49,102 bases of DNA from Halobiforma nitratireducens JCM 10879 (GTDB lineage: Archaea > Halobacteriota > Halobacteria > Halobacteriales > Natrialbaceae). The stretch is from NCBI RefSeq assembly GCF_000337895.1, contig NZ_AOMA01000203.1, positions 1-49,102 on the forward strand. The letters are read 5' to 3'. This document shows positions 8,339 to 16,313 of the stretch, piece after piece; position 1 is the stretch's first letter, and each line of letters begins with the position of its first letter. Under the pieces are notes generated by a model, which worked only from the letters and a program-made list of their open reading frames with translations, made no database searches and was not told the origin of the DNA. The translations under genes were made by a program, and so were the position numbers.

Positions 8339-8375
8339 AATATGCACACGGGGCTGCTCGGCTCGTGTGCATATT
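8339..8375. repeat. Perfect 12-base inverted repeat between divergent genes
   Basis: AATATGCACACG (8339-8350) and its exact reverse complement (8364-8375) are separated by 13 bases. The centre-to-centre distance is 25 bases, about two and a half helical turns. It lies between the DUF7692-like gene and the resolvase gene, so an operator for a dimeric regulator is plausible; a cruciform or replication element is the alternative. Confidence 0.6.
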
Positions 8376-8515
8376 CGGGAAATGGATTTCGTCGACGTGC
8401 AACCCCTGGGGGGAGGGGTGAGAAACGGGGAATGCTCTCTGAAATCGTCCTTTTCTACATTTCACTTTCACTCCGGTACCATATTGCTTATTATTTTTAA
8501 ACACGTTGTATTGGT

Positions 8516-8932
8516 ATGTCTCAAACAAAAGGTTACGAACGAGAGCGCGAACTCGTTAATCTATTTGACCAGTCCGGTTATGCTGCTACACGAGTACCAA
8601 AATCTGGAGGAGGAACCCAGCGTCCATTGCCAGACGTTCTTGCTGGAAATGGATCCCAGCAGTACGCAATTGAAGCAAAAGCCAGAAACGACGGCACAAT
8701 CTACTTGACAGGATCAGAGGTTGAGGATTTAGTATACTTTTCTCAAAGATTTGGTGCCAGACCTCGAATCGGAATTCGTTTCGATTATGAAGATTGGTTC
8801 TTCTTTCATCCAGCGGACCTTCACGTTACTAACGGTGGTAACTATCGAGTGAAGCGTGAAACGGCGGTTGAGCATGGGAGTAGTTTTGAAGAACTTTGCC
8901 TCAAATCTCAAAATAAACGTAACCCCTTCTAA
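8516..8932 (+). CDS. hjc: Holliday junction resolvase Hjc-like nuclease
   Basis: The 138-residue protein matches archaeal Hjc. It has [10 protein letters not shown] at the N-terminus, then TRVPKSGGG, the active-site D40 (LPDVLAG), E53 and K55 (AIEAKAR), an [22 protein letters not shown] segment split by the conserved Gly, and a C-terminal [10 protein letters not shown] strand. Hjc cuts four-way junctions to resolve recombination and replication intermediates. The codon and base composition is much less GC-rich than the surroundings, and an AT-rich TATA-like stretch (8488-8505) precedes the ATG. A provirus-carried copy is likely, additional to a chromosomal one. Confidence 0.85.
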   Translation: MSQTKGYERERELVNLFDQSGYAATRVPKSGGGTQRPLPDVLAGNGSQQYAIEAKARNDGTIYLTGSEVEDLVYFSQRFGARPRIGIRFDYEDWFFFHPADLHVTNGGNYRVKRETAVEHGSSFEELCLKSQNKRNPF

Positions 8933-9365
8933 GCGGATTCGGCAAGGCAGGTTATCGAGGTCCCGGCCCATCCTACCAGTGGGGCAGGGCCGCTCTACCG
9001 TCTCGAATCGGCCGGCCCAATTTTTCGCGAGCGCGGCGCGCGCTCTGCGCGCCGCGCAATTACCCTGCCCCCTTAGGGGCACCTACCGTAGGGGTTCCCG
9101 GCAACCCCGATACCCGCGGCAACCGCTTAACTGCCGTATTTCAGCCCACAGAACGCGTGGTTCGTGTGTTCAGATCTTCGATACAATCCGCGAAACTGGC
9201 CGAAAACTCGCTGGGTCAGTTCGTTAACACCCTGGTGAAAGTGAAACTCCGCTCAGAAAACGAGTGTATCGAGCAGGATAGTTCTGAAACGGGTGAGAAC
9301 AGGCGAAAGAAACGCGAAACCGCGAATGCTGTAGCTATCCGCCGACTCGAACCCGGCCGCCGAGA
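8933..9365. other. Hairpin-rich intergenic region, candidate replication origin
   Basis: No supported gene. Three perfect hairpins cluster in it: 9031-9057 (11-base stem GCGCGGCGCGC, 5-base loop), 9067-9080 (5-base stem) and 9091-9108 (6-base stem). The region lies between the resolvase gene and the 3' end of the replication-type gene. Origins of small haloarchaeal replicons are often beside rep genes (known), so an origin or a strong bidirectional terminator are both possible. Confidence 0.4.
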
Positions 9366-11018
9366 TTACTGTAACGGCGGCGGGAGTTCGTCAGCGCGTA
9401 CCCGAACGTCGCGATCGTCGAGTTGCTCGCGTTCCAGGAGGAACGCTACATCGTGGATCGATGCCCCCAATCGTTCGAGGTACTCGAAGCCGATCGTCTC
9501 GGTCTCGCTGTCGGTCTCGTCGCCGTCTTCGTCGTCCGCGTCCACTTGGTCGCCGTCACTCTCGCGCTGCTTACGCCGCTCCTCGGCGCGTTCTGTCTGT
9601 TGCTCGGGTGTGTCGTCCGGGTGGACTTCGCGGAGAATCTCGCGGGCTCGCTCGAGGACGACCTGAGAAACGAAAAACACCATCACGGGATTCCCTTCGC
9701 GTGAGACGACCCCAGTCTCGGCGAGTCGCCGAACATGGTACCGAATCGTCGATCTCGCGAGTCCGGTGCGGTCTTCCAGGACGTCGTAGGTCGCGCCATC
9801 GTTCTCGGCGATTACCCGCAGGATGTCGTAGACGGCCGTGGTCGACTCCTTCAGCGCTTCCCGATAGATATCCGTCGCCAAGTCCTCGTACCGCTCTCGA
9901 AGCATCTCGCGGCGGCCTGTCGGTCGCTCGAACTTCCACGGTGGCGATGCCGGCCCATCGAAGAAATCGTCTTCGACGAGATCCGAGCGCTCGATCCCAG
10001 CCCATCGTGCGTGCGTTGCGACGACCGACCGCAGGTGATCAAGTAGATCGTCCCACTCGCTGACGTGCGGGAGTTCACCGTGGTCGACACCCGCGTACGA
10101 GGCTTCGAGTTTCGGGTGGTGGAGCGGGTCACTCCGGGGTTTCTTGTGCCACTGGTTCGCCTGATAGATCTTCACCTCGGTGCTGTATCGCTGGGGTTCG
10201 AAGCCGAGCAGGTGCCAGCGGTCGCTCTCGACGAGCGCCTCTAACCAGCCCTCTTTTTTCCGCTGCTGGTGAGCCTCGATCTCCGAGTGGCCGCCCCAGT
10301 CGATGAGCGCTTTCGACTGTTCGAGCGTTTCGACAGCTGTGCCCTTCTTGTCGATATCGAACCGAATGTGCGCCTCGGCTTTCGAAATGCGTCGGGCGTC
10401 GTCGACGCGATCGTCAAGGTCCACCGCGTCGGTGCCGTAGACCGCACGGAGTGCATCGTACATCCGGCGCTCGATCTCGAAGGGATCTTCGGCCCACGTC
10501 GTCCAGGCGAGCAGCCGGGTTCCCTCGCCGTAGGGACACTCGAGAGGATCACCGCTCTGGTACACCATATCCCGGAACTGGGGCATGATCTCGACATGCA
10601 ACGCCAGCGGCGGCTTCCGAAGCGGGCGTTCACCGTCGTCGTCTTCCGGCCCCCACTCGCGGAGTTTCAGGTGTTGCTCGTAGTACGCCCGGTAGTCGTC
10701 ACCGCGGCCGGTACCGGCTTTCCAGCGCGAGGACGTGAGCACCAGGGCGTAGTCACCGTCTGGAAGCCAGTCAGCGTCGAAGTCTTCGACCGCGATGTGT
10801 GGCTCGAGGTCGCGATCGCCAACATGCTCGCGCCAGTAGGACAGCGAGCGATCGTACAGCGTGCCGCGTTCGTCACCGCGATCGGCCTGGGGATCGTCGA
10901 CATCGGCGAAGTGATTCATCACCGCAGCGCCGTGGGCTCGTGGGCGGGGGAACGTATCGGCTTCCGACCCGGTTACGTCATCGAATTGCACCGGGTCATC
11001 GGCGGCGTCGACGCTCAC
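9366..11018 (-). CDS. Large winged-helix replication-type protein (DUF7845-like, pleolipovirus/plasmid)
   Basis: The start is GTG at 11018, overlapping the stop of the small zinc-finger gene upstream. The 550-residue protein has a long N-terminal domain rich in conserved-looking aromatic residues (YALVLTSSRWKAG, LHVEIMPQFRDM) and a winged helix at about residues 378-440 (ILRVIAEND, then LARSTIRYHVRRLAETGVV). An acidic low-complexity stretch and a short C-terminal helix follow. The build matches the putative replication proteins of betapleolipoviruses and related haloarchaeal plasmids, which lack rolling-circle motifs (recalled). It is the last gene of the early operon starting at 12202. Confidence 0.6.
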   Translation of the reverse strand: MSVDAADDPVQFDDVTGSEADTFPRPRAHGAAVMNHFADVDDPQADRGDERGTLYDRSLSYWREHVGDRDLEPHIAVEDFDADWLPDGDYALVLTSSRWKAGTGRGDDYRAYYEQHLKLREWGPEDDDGERPLRKPPLALHVEIMPQFRDMVYQSGDPLECPYGEGTRLLAWTTWAEDPFEIERRMYDALRAVYGTDAVDLDDRVDDARRISKAEAHIRFDIDKKGTAVETLEQSKALIDWGGHSEIEAHQQRKKEGWLEALVESDRWHLLGFEPQRYSTEVKIYQANQWHKKPRSDPLHHPKLEASYAGVDHGELPHVSEWDDLLDHLRSVVATHARWAGIERSDLVEDDFFDGPASPPWKFERPTGRREMLRERYEDLATDIYREALKESTTAVYDILRVIAENDGATYDVLEDRTGLARSTIRYHVRRLAETGVVSREGNPVMVFFVSQVVLERAREILREVHPDDTPEQQTERAEERRKQRESDGDQVDADDEDGDETDSETETIGFEYLERLGASIHDVAFLLEREQLDDRDVRVRADELPPPLQ

Positions 11019-11134
11019 AGCGGACCCTCCCGGGCGTCACGAACGTCCCGCGTGCAGTCGCTACAGAGTCGACGAAGCGCACCGACGCGATCCCCGCAAC
11101 GCTCGCACTCGTCATCCTCGACGAGCCGGCTCAT
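11015..11134 (-). CDS. 39-residue zinc-ribbon micro-protein
   Basis: This very short gene is seen only by reading the operon closely. The ATG at 11134 overlaps the stop of the upstream HTH gene (ATGA), and its own TGA overlaps the GTG of the replication-type gene. The product carries two CxxC knuckles (CERC and CSDC) separated by 11 residues, enough for one zinc site, and little else. Coupling at both ends and the paired knuckles make it very likely real. Zinc-ribbon micro-proteins are frequent in haloarchaea; the function is unknown. Confidence 0.65.
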   Translation of the reverse strand: MSRLVEDDECERCGDRVGALRRLCSDCTRDVRDAREGPL

Positions 11135-11334
11135 CGTTGACCCCCGTTCTCGAGTTTCGCCTCAGCTCGGGCGAGCAGGTTCCCAATCGTGCCCGGCCGT
11201 CGCTCCGTTTCGCGAGCGTACTCGCGAACGCCGGTTCCTTCGATCCGACAGGCGCGGTACGCCTCTCGCTCGGCGTCTGTAAGCGCTGAGAGGTCCGGCT
11301 CGAAGTCCACGAGCGTTGCCTGCTCACTGGACAT
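11131..11334 (-). CDS. Small HTH protein, sigma-70 region 4-like
   Basis: The 67-residue protein is nearly all helical. LTDAEREAYRACRIEG, then VREYARETERRPGTIGNLLARAE, forms a helix-turn-helix of the sigma-70 region 4/LuxR type. Its start overlaps the preceding gene by 11 bases and its stop overlaps the next start as ATGA. It is probably a DNA-binding regulator of the integrated element. Confidence 0.6.
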   Translation of the reverse strand: MSSEQATLVDFEPDLSALTDAEREAYRACRIEGTGVREYARETERRPGTIGNLLARAEAKLENGGQR

Positions 11335-11692
11335 GCTCGCTCACCTCCCGTTCCGGAACCGGCACGTGACGCACGTGCTCATCGGTGAACCGAAGTTCAA
11401 CGCCGGTCCACCCATCGATCATTGCGCCGGCATCGGAACCGCCGGCTCGCATCGGCATCACGACCTCGTAGGGGTGACGATCGCACGACCAGCCGAACGT
11501 CACGAGTTCGTCGAATGACGCCGCGAGGACGACGTTCACGAGGTCCGGTTTCTCGATTCGCTGCGACCCCTTCGAGTTCGCGACGGGATGCCCGCACTCG
11601 GGGCAAATCGGAATGTCGTCGCTATCGCGGGTTGGTTCGCGGACGATCGTCGGCGGCATCACGCCGAACCGCCCTAGTCCGGTCCGACTCAT
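11324..11692 (-). CDS. Unknown protein of the early operon with a CxxC knuckle
   Basis: I place the start at 11692 (MSRTGLGRFGVMPP) because this ATG overlaps the upstream stop as ATGA; the frame is open further upstream but would cross the neighbouring gene. The 122-residue product has one CxxC knuckle (CPECGHPV) near residue 30, the segment DLVNVVLAASFDELVTFGWSC and a C-terminal acidic tail. A metal-binding accessory protein is possible. I do not recognise the family. Confidence 0.5.
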   Translation of the reverse strand: MSRTGLGRFGVMPPTIVREPTRDSDDIPICPECGHPVANSKGSQRIEKPDLVNVVLAASFDELVTFGWSCDRHPYEVVMPMRAGGSDAGAMIDGWTGVELRFTDEHVRHVPVPEREVSEHVQ

Positions 11693-11967
11693 CGATTCAA
11701 CCCCGTATCGGGAAGGGCCTGCTCGAGGCGATCCGTGTCCGCAACGCGGCGTTTCAGTTGATCCTCGTACCGCTCGGTCGCGACGAACTTGACCTTCCCA
11801 CACTCCCGCGGTGGGAGCAACCCGGACGTACCGGACCACTCGGTGAATTCGAGCCAGCCGGTCTCGCGAACGGTCGCGTCCGCGACGTACACCAGGCCGT
11901 CGCGAGTCTCGATAAATGCCGGCGAGTACCCGCCCGGCAGATCACGCGGATCAACCCGCTCAGACAT
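11689..11967 (-). CDS. Unknown small protein of the early operon
   Basis: The start at 11967 (MSERVDPRDLPGGY) is preferred over an ATG 9 bases upstream, because it leaves only a short overlap with the preceding gene. The 92-residue protein is predicted to be mostly beta strands (GLVYVADATVRETGWLEF, then CGKVKFVA) with a helical C-terminus. Its stop overlaps the next start (ATGA). No known domain is visible. Confidence 0.5.
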   Translation of the reverse strand: MSERVDPRDLPGGYSPAFIETRDGLVYVADATVRETGWLEFTEWSGTSGLLPPRECGKVKFVATERYEDQLKRRVADTDRLEQALPDTGLNR

Positions 11968-12202
11968 CGGCCTCACCTCCGTGACGACCCTCGGCGGTCT
12001 CTGGGTCCGGTATCTCGACGGCTTTCCCAGCTGCGGACCCGCGGGTCATCCGTCGGTACGAATCGCAGTCGGGACAGCGATGGGCGCGGTCGCGATTATC
12101 GCCGTAGACGCGGCAGAATTGGTCGGTGACGTGGGCTCCGCAATGCAGACACGTCGAACCAGTACCGGCCGACGGCCACGGGGCGATCGTCACGCAGACC
12201 AC
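11960..12202 (-). CDS. DUF7563-like zinc-ribbon protein, first gene of the early operon
   Basis: The product has two CxxC knuckles (CLHCGAHV and CPDCDSY) flanking the segment FCRVYGDN, matching the haloarchaeal DUF7563 family (recalled) that is common in viruses and plasmids. The GTG at 12202 or the in-frame GTG at 12193 could be the start; the zinc-ribbon begins shortly after either. It overlaps the next gene by 8 bases and is the first of six tightly packed genes. The region before it is only 59 bases to the tRNA, so the operon promoter must lie there or within the att region. Confidence 0.55.
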   Translation of the reverse strand: MVCVTIAPWPSAGTGSTCLHCGAHVTDQFCRVYGDNRDRAHRCPDCDSYRRMTRGSAAGKAVEIPDPETAEGRHGGEADV

Positions 12203-12224
12203 CCCCTACGAGAACAATGTCGAG

Positions 12225-12251
12225 AAGGCGAGAAAAACCGTTTCTCGCCTT
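12225..12251. terminator. Perfect 11-base hairpin between provirus and tRNA-Trp
   Basis: AAGGCGAGAAA (12225-12235) pairs exactly with 12241-12251 across a 5-base loop and is followed by TTTTATTT on the plus strand. It could terminate tRNA-Trp transcription or mark the right end of the element. Confidence 0.5.
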
Positions 12252-12261
12252 TTATTTCATA

Positions 12262-12435
12262 TGGGGTCGGAGGGATTTGAACCCCCGATCGACTGATATC
12301 TCCGGTGCGCCTCGGAACTCCAGAGGGTCATCACACGGACGCTGATCAGGCGTCCGATCAGTATATCAGTCTGGAGTGTCGTCCCGGGCGCGTGCCTCTG
12401 GAGTCAGTCGCCATGCCTGGCTTGGCCACAACCCC
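12262..12435 (-). tRNA. trnW: tRNA-Trp (CCA) with a 100-base intron
   Basis: Exon 1 (12398-12435) begins GGGGTTG and contains the anticodon loop CTCCAGA with anticodon CCA. Exon 2 (12262-12297) resumes with A-TCAGT, forms the T arm (GGGGG-TTCAAAT-CCCTC) and closes the acceptor stem with CGACCCC plus discriminator A. The 100-base intron lies after position 37, the canonical archaeal bulge-helix-bulge site. It contains a box C-like GTGATGA (12328-12334, minus strand), as in haloarchaeal tRNA-Trp introns that act as C/D guides for methylation of their own tRNA (known). The 3' end abuts the integrated element, so this is the likely attachment target. Confidence 0.93.
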
Positions 12436-12486
12436 TCGCTTCTTCGTAGGGGGGTTTTCCCTAAAGTGGTTTCGATTCGCGATACG

Positions 12487-13653
12487 CTACAGCCACGGGG
12501 CCCGGCCCGCCGTGTCCGTGGTATCGTCGCCCGGGTAGGCGTCCTCGTCCTCACTCTCGGTTCCACCGTCGTCTCCGCGTTCATCGTCCCCAACCGCATC
12601 CGAATCGTCACTCGAGTCCGCGAGCCGATCGCTGGCAGTCGCCGTGCCGGGGTCCGACCCGGTCGGGGTCGCCGACCGCTTGCCGGAGCCGTCGGTCTCG
12701 AGGTCGTCGTGCGTGTCCGCGTTCCCGACCGTGTTCGGGGGCCTGATCGCGCTCGCACTCGCATTCGCACTCGAACTTGCGGCTGTGCCGGATCGATCGT
12801 CCGCAGACCCAGAGTCGCTCTCGGAACTCGCCGTCGTGCCGGAGCCTGGCCCCCAGCTACCGCCGTCCGCCAGCGGCCCCGTTCCGACCGCGGGGGCGAA
12901 CGACTCGTCGTCTTCGTCCTCCGGGCGCTCGAGAGGCGGGTCGATGGCGAAGATGGCGGCGACGATCAGGGCCGCCAGCGGTGCCTGACCGAAGGTGTCG
13001 GCGACCAGTGCGATAGGCAGCAGGCCCAACGCGACGGCGCTGCCGAACCGGAACCGATCGAGGTCCATGTACTCGCGCAGGTAGGGGCCGCCCAGCGCGA
13101 CGCCGAGGGCGAAGGCGACGCCGACCACCGCGGCGAGCACGGAGTTTGCCACCAGCATGGGGTCGTCCATCAGGACGAGGCTCGCGCCGTTGATGTCGAT
13201 GCTCGCGACCAGCCCGAGACCGATGATGACGCCGGGACTGGGCAGATACTCGCCGATCGTCGCGCTGGCGGTCTTCGCGGCGATAGCCAGGATCACCAGC
13301 GCGGCGAACCGCTCGAAGATGACGATGTTGACGACGCTTTCGATGGCGGGTGCCAGCGCGGCCTGAATCGCCGACAGCAGGATCAGCGGGATGCCCACGA
13401 GCAACACGACGGCAGCCTGCTCGCGGGGCGTCCCGGTCATCTCCGCGAGGATGACCGCGACCGTTGCGCTGCCGCCGAAGATCAGCAGGCCGACCTGGAT
13501 CGCACCCAGCGGGTCGTCCAGGGCTCCCGCCAGGATCAGGGCCGGGAAGACCCCGTCGATCAGCGGGAGCATCATCACGAGGGCGAGCAACTTGGCGTTA
13601 CCACCGACTAATGACTCGAGACGGAGTGCAACCGGATGTTCGGAGGCGCTCAT
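12487..13653 (-). CDS. DUF5794 family membrane protein
   Basis: The 388-residue protein has about 230 residues of membrane helices (LLALVMMLPLIDGVFPALILAG, split by Gly/Pro turns, then further helices to about residue 225). A long acidic, Ser/Gly-rich cytoplasmic or external tail follows. The N-terminal half matches the haloarchaea-specific DUF5794 family (recalled). The tail is low complexity and probably disordered. The gene lies directly upstream in orientation of tRNA-Trp on the same strand. Function unknown; a transporter-like role is only a guess. Confidence 0.75.
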   Translation of the reverse strand: MSASEHPVALRLESLVGGNAKLLALVMMLPLIDGVFPALILAGALDDPLGAIQVGLLIFGGSATVAVILAEMTGTPREQAAVVLLVGIPLILLSAIQAALAPAIESVVNIVIFERFAALVILAIAAKTASATIGEYLPSPGVIIGLGLVASIDINGASLVLMDDPMLVANSVLAAVVGVAFALGVALGGPYLREYMDLDRFRFGSAVALGLLPIALVADTFGQAPLAALIVAAIFAIDPPLERPEDEDDESFAPAVGTGPLADGGSWGPGSGTTASSESDSGSADDRSGTAASSSANASASAIRPPNTVGNADTHDDLETDGSGKRSATPTGSDPGTATASDRLADSSDDSDAVGDDERGDDGGTESEDEDAYPGDDTTDTAGRAPWL

Positions 13654-14080
13654 TTCTTAGGGTCGATGGCCATGACCCGAGGCCGACGGGTGATGTGACG
13701 GACGATCACGTTGATAGTGGGGAATCTGGGGGCAGGATCGGAGAATTGGCCACCAGTTCGTCCGTGTAAGGCCTCGTGCTGTGAGTTTCATATTCCCGAA
13801 TTTAAAGTTGGAGGCGGAGACGGCACTCATCCGACCACCGATTCGGGCTTCGCTGGAACTCACAGCGTGCATATCCAGATGCACGAGCGGATTGTCCATA
13901 AACGTTGTGTGAGACGGCGTTTCACGATACATTTGGTCTGCGACACTAGCCACCACATCCGGCTCGTGATGTACGAATCTGCCTCGTATCGCCGGGATTT
14001 CCCGTCACGACGACCGTGCGGACCGTTCACAGTCGATCGCATCTCGCAACGTTTTTTGCCGGCGGGTTCGGACGGTTTAC
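13654..14080. other. Intergenic region upstream of guaB with inverted repeats
   Basis: No convincing gene. A 10-base inverted repeat (GCTGTGAGTT near 13779, AACTCACAGC near 13857) encloses about 70 bases, and a 6-base stem-loop (GTGCAT/ATGCAC, 13867-13884) follows. The last 35 bases hold a T-rich box (14051-14057) about 27 bases before the guaB ATG, consistent with a leaderless promoter. Confidence 0.4.
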
Positions 14081-15583
14081 ATGGCGAACGACGTTCCAGA
14101 GCACGAGCCCTATTCTTCGAAACTGCAGGTACCGGAAGCGCTAACGTTCGACGACGTCCTCCTTCGACCGAAAGAGAGCCGGGTCGAACCGGACGACGCG
14201 GATCTCACCTCGCAAGTCTCCACGAACGTCGAGGTGTCGGTCCCGATCCTCTCGGCGGCGATGGACACCGTTACGGAAAGCGAGATGGCCATCGCGATGG
14301 CCCGCCACGGTGGCCTCGGCGTCCTCCATCGCAACATGAACATCGACGAGATGGTCGAGGAGATCGAACGCGTCAAAAGTGCCGACGAACTCGTCATCCC
14401 CGCCGAGAACGTCGTCACCGCCGATCCCGAGATGTCGGTCCGTGAGGTCGACAACCTGATGGCCCGCGAGGGCGTCGGCGGCGCGCCCGTCGTCAACACG
14501 CGCGGCGAGGTACTGGGAATCATCTCGAGTACCGACATCCGTCCGCACCTCGAGGTCAACGAGGACGATCCCGTCACGGAAGCGATGACTGACGAGGTCA
14601 TCACGGTCGATGAAGGCGTCGATCCCCGCGACGCGTTCGACCTGATGTACGAGCACAAGATCGAACGTGTCCCGGTCGTCGACGACGAGAACCTGCTCGT
14701 TGGTCTGGTCACGATGCAGGGTATCCTCCAGCGTCGTGAGTACAAGGAGGCCGTCCGCGACGAGGAGGGACGGCTCCGGCTCGGCGTCGCGGTCAGCCCC
14801 TTCGAGGACGACCGTGCCGAGGCGGCCGACGAAGCCGGCGCGGATATCCTCTTTATCGACACCGCACACGCCCACAATCGGAACGTCATCGAGGGCGCAC
14901 GCGAGATCAAGGAAACCGTGGAGGCAGACGTCGTCGTCGGCAACGTCGGTACCCGCGAGGCCGCCCAGGAACTCGTCGACTTCGCCGACGGGATCAAGGT
15001 CGGTATCGGCCCGGGTTCGATCTGTACCACCCGCGTCGTCTCCGGTGCCGGAATGCCCCAGATCACCGCGGTCGCGCAAGTCGCCGACGTTGCCAGTCAG
15101 GAAGACGTTCCGGTCATCGCGGACGGCGGCATCCGTTACTCCGGCGACGCCATCAAGGCGGTCGCCGCCGGTGCCGACGCCGTCATGCTCGGCTCGTACT
15201 TCGCCGGTACCGACGAGGCTCCGGGCCGCGTCGTCACGATGAACGGCAAGAAGTACAAGCAGTACCGCGGCATGGGTTCGGTCGGAGCGATGAAATCCGG
15301 CGACAGCGACCGCTACCTCAAAGACGAGCCCGACGAGGAGGAAGACTACGTCCCCGAAGGGGTCGAGGCCGCGACGCCGTACAAGGGCACCCTCAAGTCC
15401 GAACTCCACCAGCTCGCCGGCGGGATGCAGTCCGGTATGGGCTACGTCGGTGCCGAGACGATCCCCGAGTTCAAAGACCGCAGCGAGTTCGTCCGCGTCT
15501 CCTCGGCGGGTCAGGCCGAGAGCCACGCCCACGACGTCGTCATCACCGACGAAGCGCCAAACTACTCGCCGGACGATAGCTGA
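14081..15583 (+). CDS. guaB: Inosine-5'-monophosphate dehydrogenase
   Basis: GuaB oxidises IMP to XMP with NAD, the committed step of GMP synthesis in the cytoplasm. The 500-residue protein has the usual layout: N-terminal barrel segment with TFDDVLLRP, then two CBS domains (about residues 100-215, with IISSTDIRPH and VPVVDDENLLVGLVT). The barrel then returns with the catalytic loop GPGSICTTR (Cys thioimidate site), the phosphate-binding IADGGIRYSGD and the flap segment YRGMGSVGAM. Length is normal for the family. The gene stands alone, convergent with the cupin gene on the other strand. Confidence 0.97.
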   Translation: MANDVPEHEPYSSKLQVPEALTFDDVLLRPKESRVEPDDADLTSQVSTNVEVSVPILSAAMDTVTESEMAIAMARHGGLGVLHRNMNIDEMVEEIERVKSADELVIPAENVVTADPEMSVREVDNLMAREGVGGAPVVNTRGEVLGIISSTDIRPHLEVNEDDPVTEAMTDEVITVDEGVDPRDAFDLMYEHKIERVPVVDDENLLVGLVTMQGILQRREYKEAVRDEEGRLRLGVAVSPFEDDRAEAADEAGADILFIDTAHAHNRNVIEGAREIKETVEADVVVGNVGTREAAQELVDFADGIKVGIGPGSICTTRVVSGAGMPQITAVAQVADVASQEDVPVIADGGIRYSGDAIKAVAAGADAVMLGSYFAGTDEAPGRVVTMNGKKYKQYRGMGSVGAMKSGDSDRYLKDEPDEEEDYVPEGVEAATPYKGTLKSELHQLAGGMQSGMGYVGAETIPEFKDRSEFVRVSSAGQAESHAHDVVITDEAPNYSPDDS

Positions 15584-15712
15584 TCGGCGTCGGAACCGGC
15601 TCGCCTCCTCACAGAGCGTGAAGCGACCCGTTTCGGCTAACGGTGTCGTGCTCCGTTGCCGTCCGTTTCCCTCTCGCGTTTCTCGAGAGTGGAGAGTGTG
15701 TGGATGTGGCCC

Positions 15713-16198
15713 TTACCCGATCGTAAAGGCCGTCTCACACTCGTTGCACGTCATCTCGAACGCGCCGTCGTCGGTCAACTCGAGTCCGTGGCCTCGTTCC
15801 TGGTCGCAGTGCTGGCAGTACACGATCGATTCGATCTCGTCCCAGTCGTGCCGTGGGCCCGGTGCGCCGAAAGCGAAGCCGACGACGGGATCGGTAGCGT
15901 CCGGATCGTTGTACCCGTGCTGGAACTCGCCGGGCGCGAACCGGATCACCTCGCCGGCGTCGACGCTGACCTCGCCGTCTTCGGTATCGAACGTCGCCGT
16001 TCCCGTCTGTACGTAGAAGACCTCCTCCTGATCGTGGTGGGTGTGGTACCCGCCGGAGAACGATTCGCCGGGCTCGAGTTCGAAGTAGTTCATCGCGAAG
16101 TCGGTACAACCGAGTGCGGCCGAGATCGGCCGTCTGATCGAGTGGACGTCCATCGGGTTCGGCTGCGTTTCGACATCGTCGATCGTGACCTTCTCCAT
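15713..16198 (-). CDS. Cupin protein with C-terminal zinc ribbon
   Basis: The start at 16198 (MEKVTIDDVETQPNP) is the first that fits the fold; the open frame upstream lacks family features. The 161-residue protein has the cupin metal motif (GGYHTHHDQEEVFYV and GEVIRFAPGEFQHG). A C-terminal zinc knuckle pair (CQHC and CNEC) is visible near residues 125-155. Single-domain cupins include isomerases, dioxygenases and sugar-binding proteins; the substrate cannot be told. The combination with a zinc ribbon is a haloarchaeal feature. Confidence 0.8.
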   Translation of the reverse strand: MEKVTIDDVETQPNPMDVHSIRRPISAALGCTDFAMNYFELEPGESFSGGYHTHHDQEEVFYVQTGTATFDTEDGEVSVDAGEVIRFAPGEFQHGYNDPDATDPVVGFAFGAPGPRHDWDEIESIVYCQHCDQERGHGLELTDDGAFEMTCNECETAFTIG

Positions 16199-16313
16199 AG
16201 GGAAGCGTTCTCGCCCCACGACGAAAGGGATTGGTGGTCGTTGACGACCGTCGGGCGATAGGCCAACGAGCCGAAGGGTAACGACTACGTTCGTCCGGCC
16301 CTCAGTCCAGTTC

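Noticed and set aside
9151-9172. Sequence resembling the start region of the nuclease gene (3541-3562)
   Set aside because: Only about 16 bases agree and the similarity stops at once; could be chance or a shared promoter context.
1-12261. Integrase gene of the provirus
   Set aside because: Searched for tyrosine or serine recombinase motifs in this part and found none; it probably lies left of the window.
13657-13956. 99-codon minus-strand frame between the DUF5794 gene and guaB
   Set aside because: No recognisable fold, no start signal and it covers the inverted repeats; treated as non-coding.
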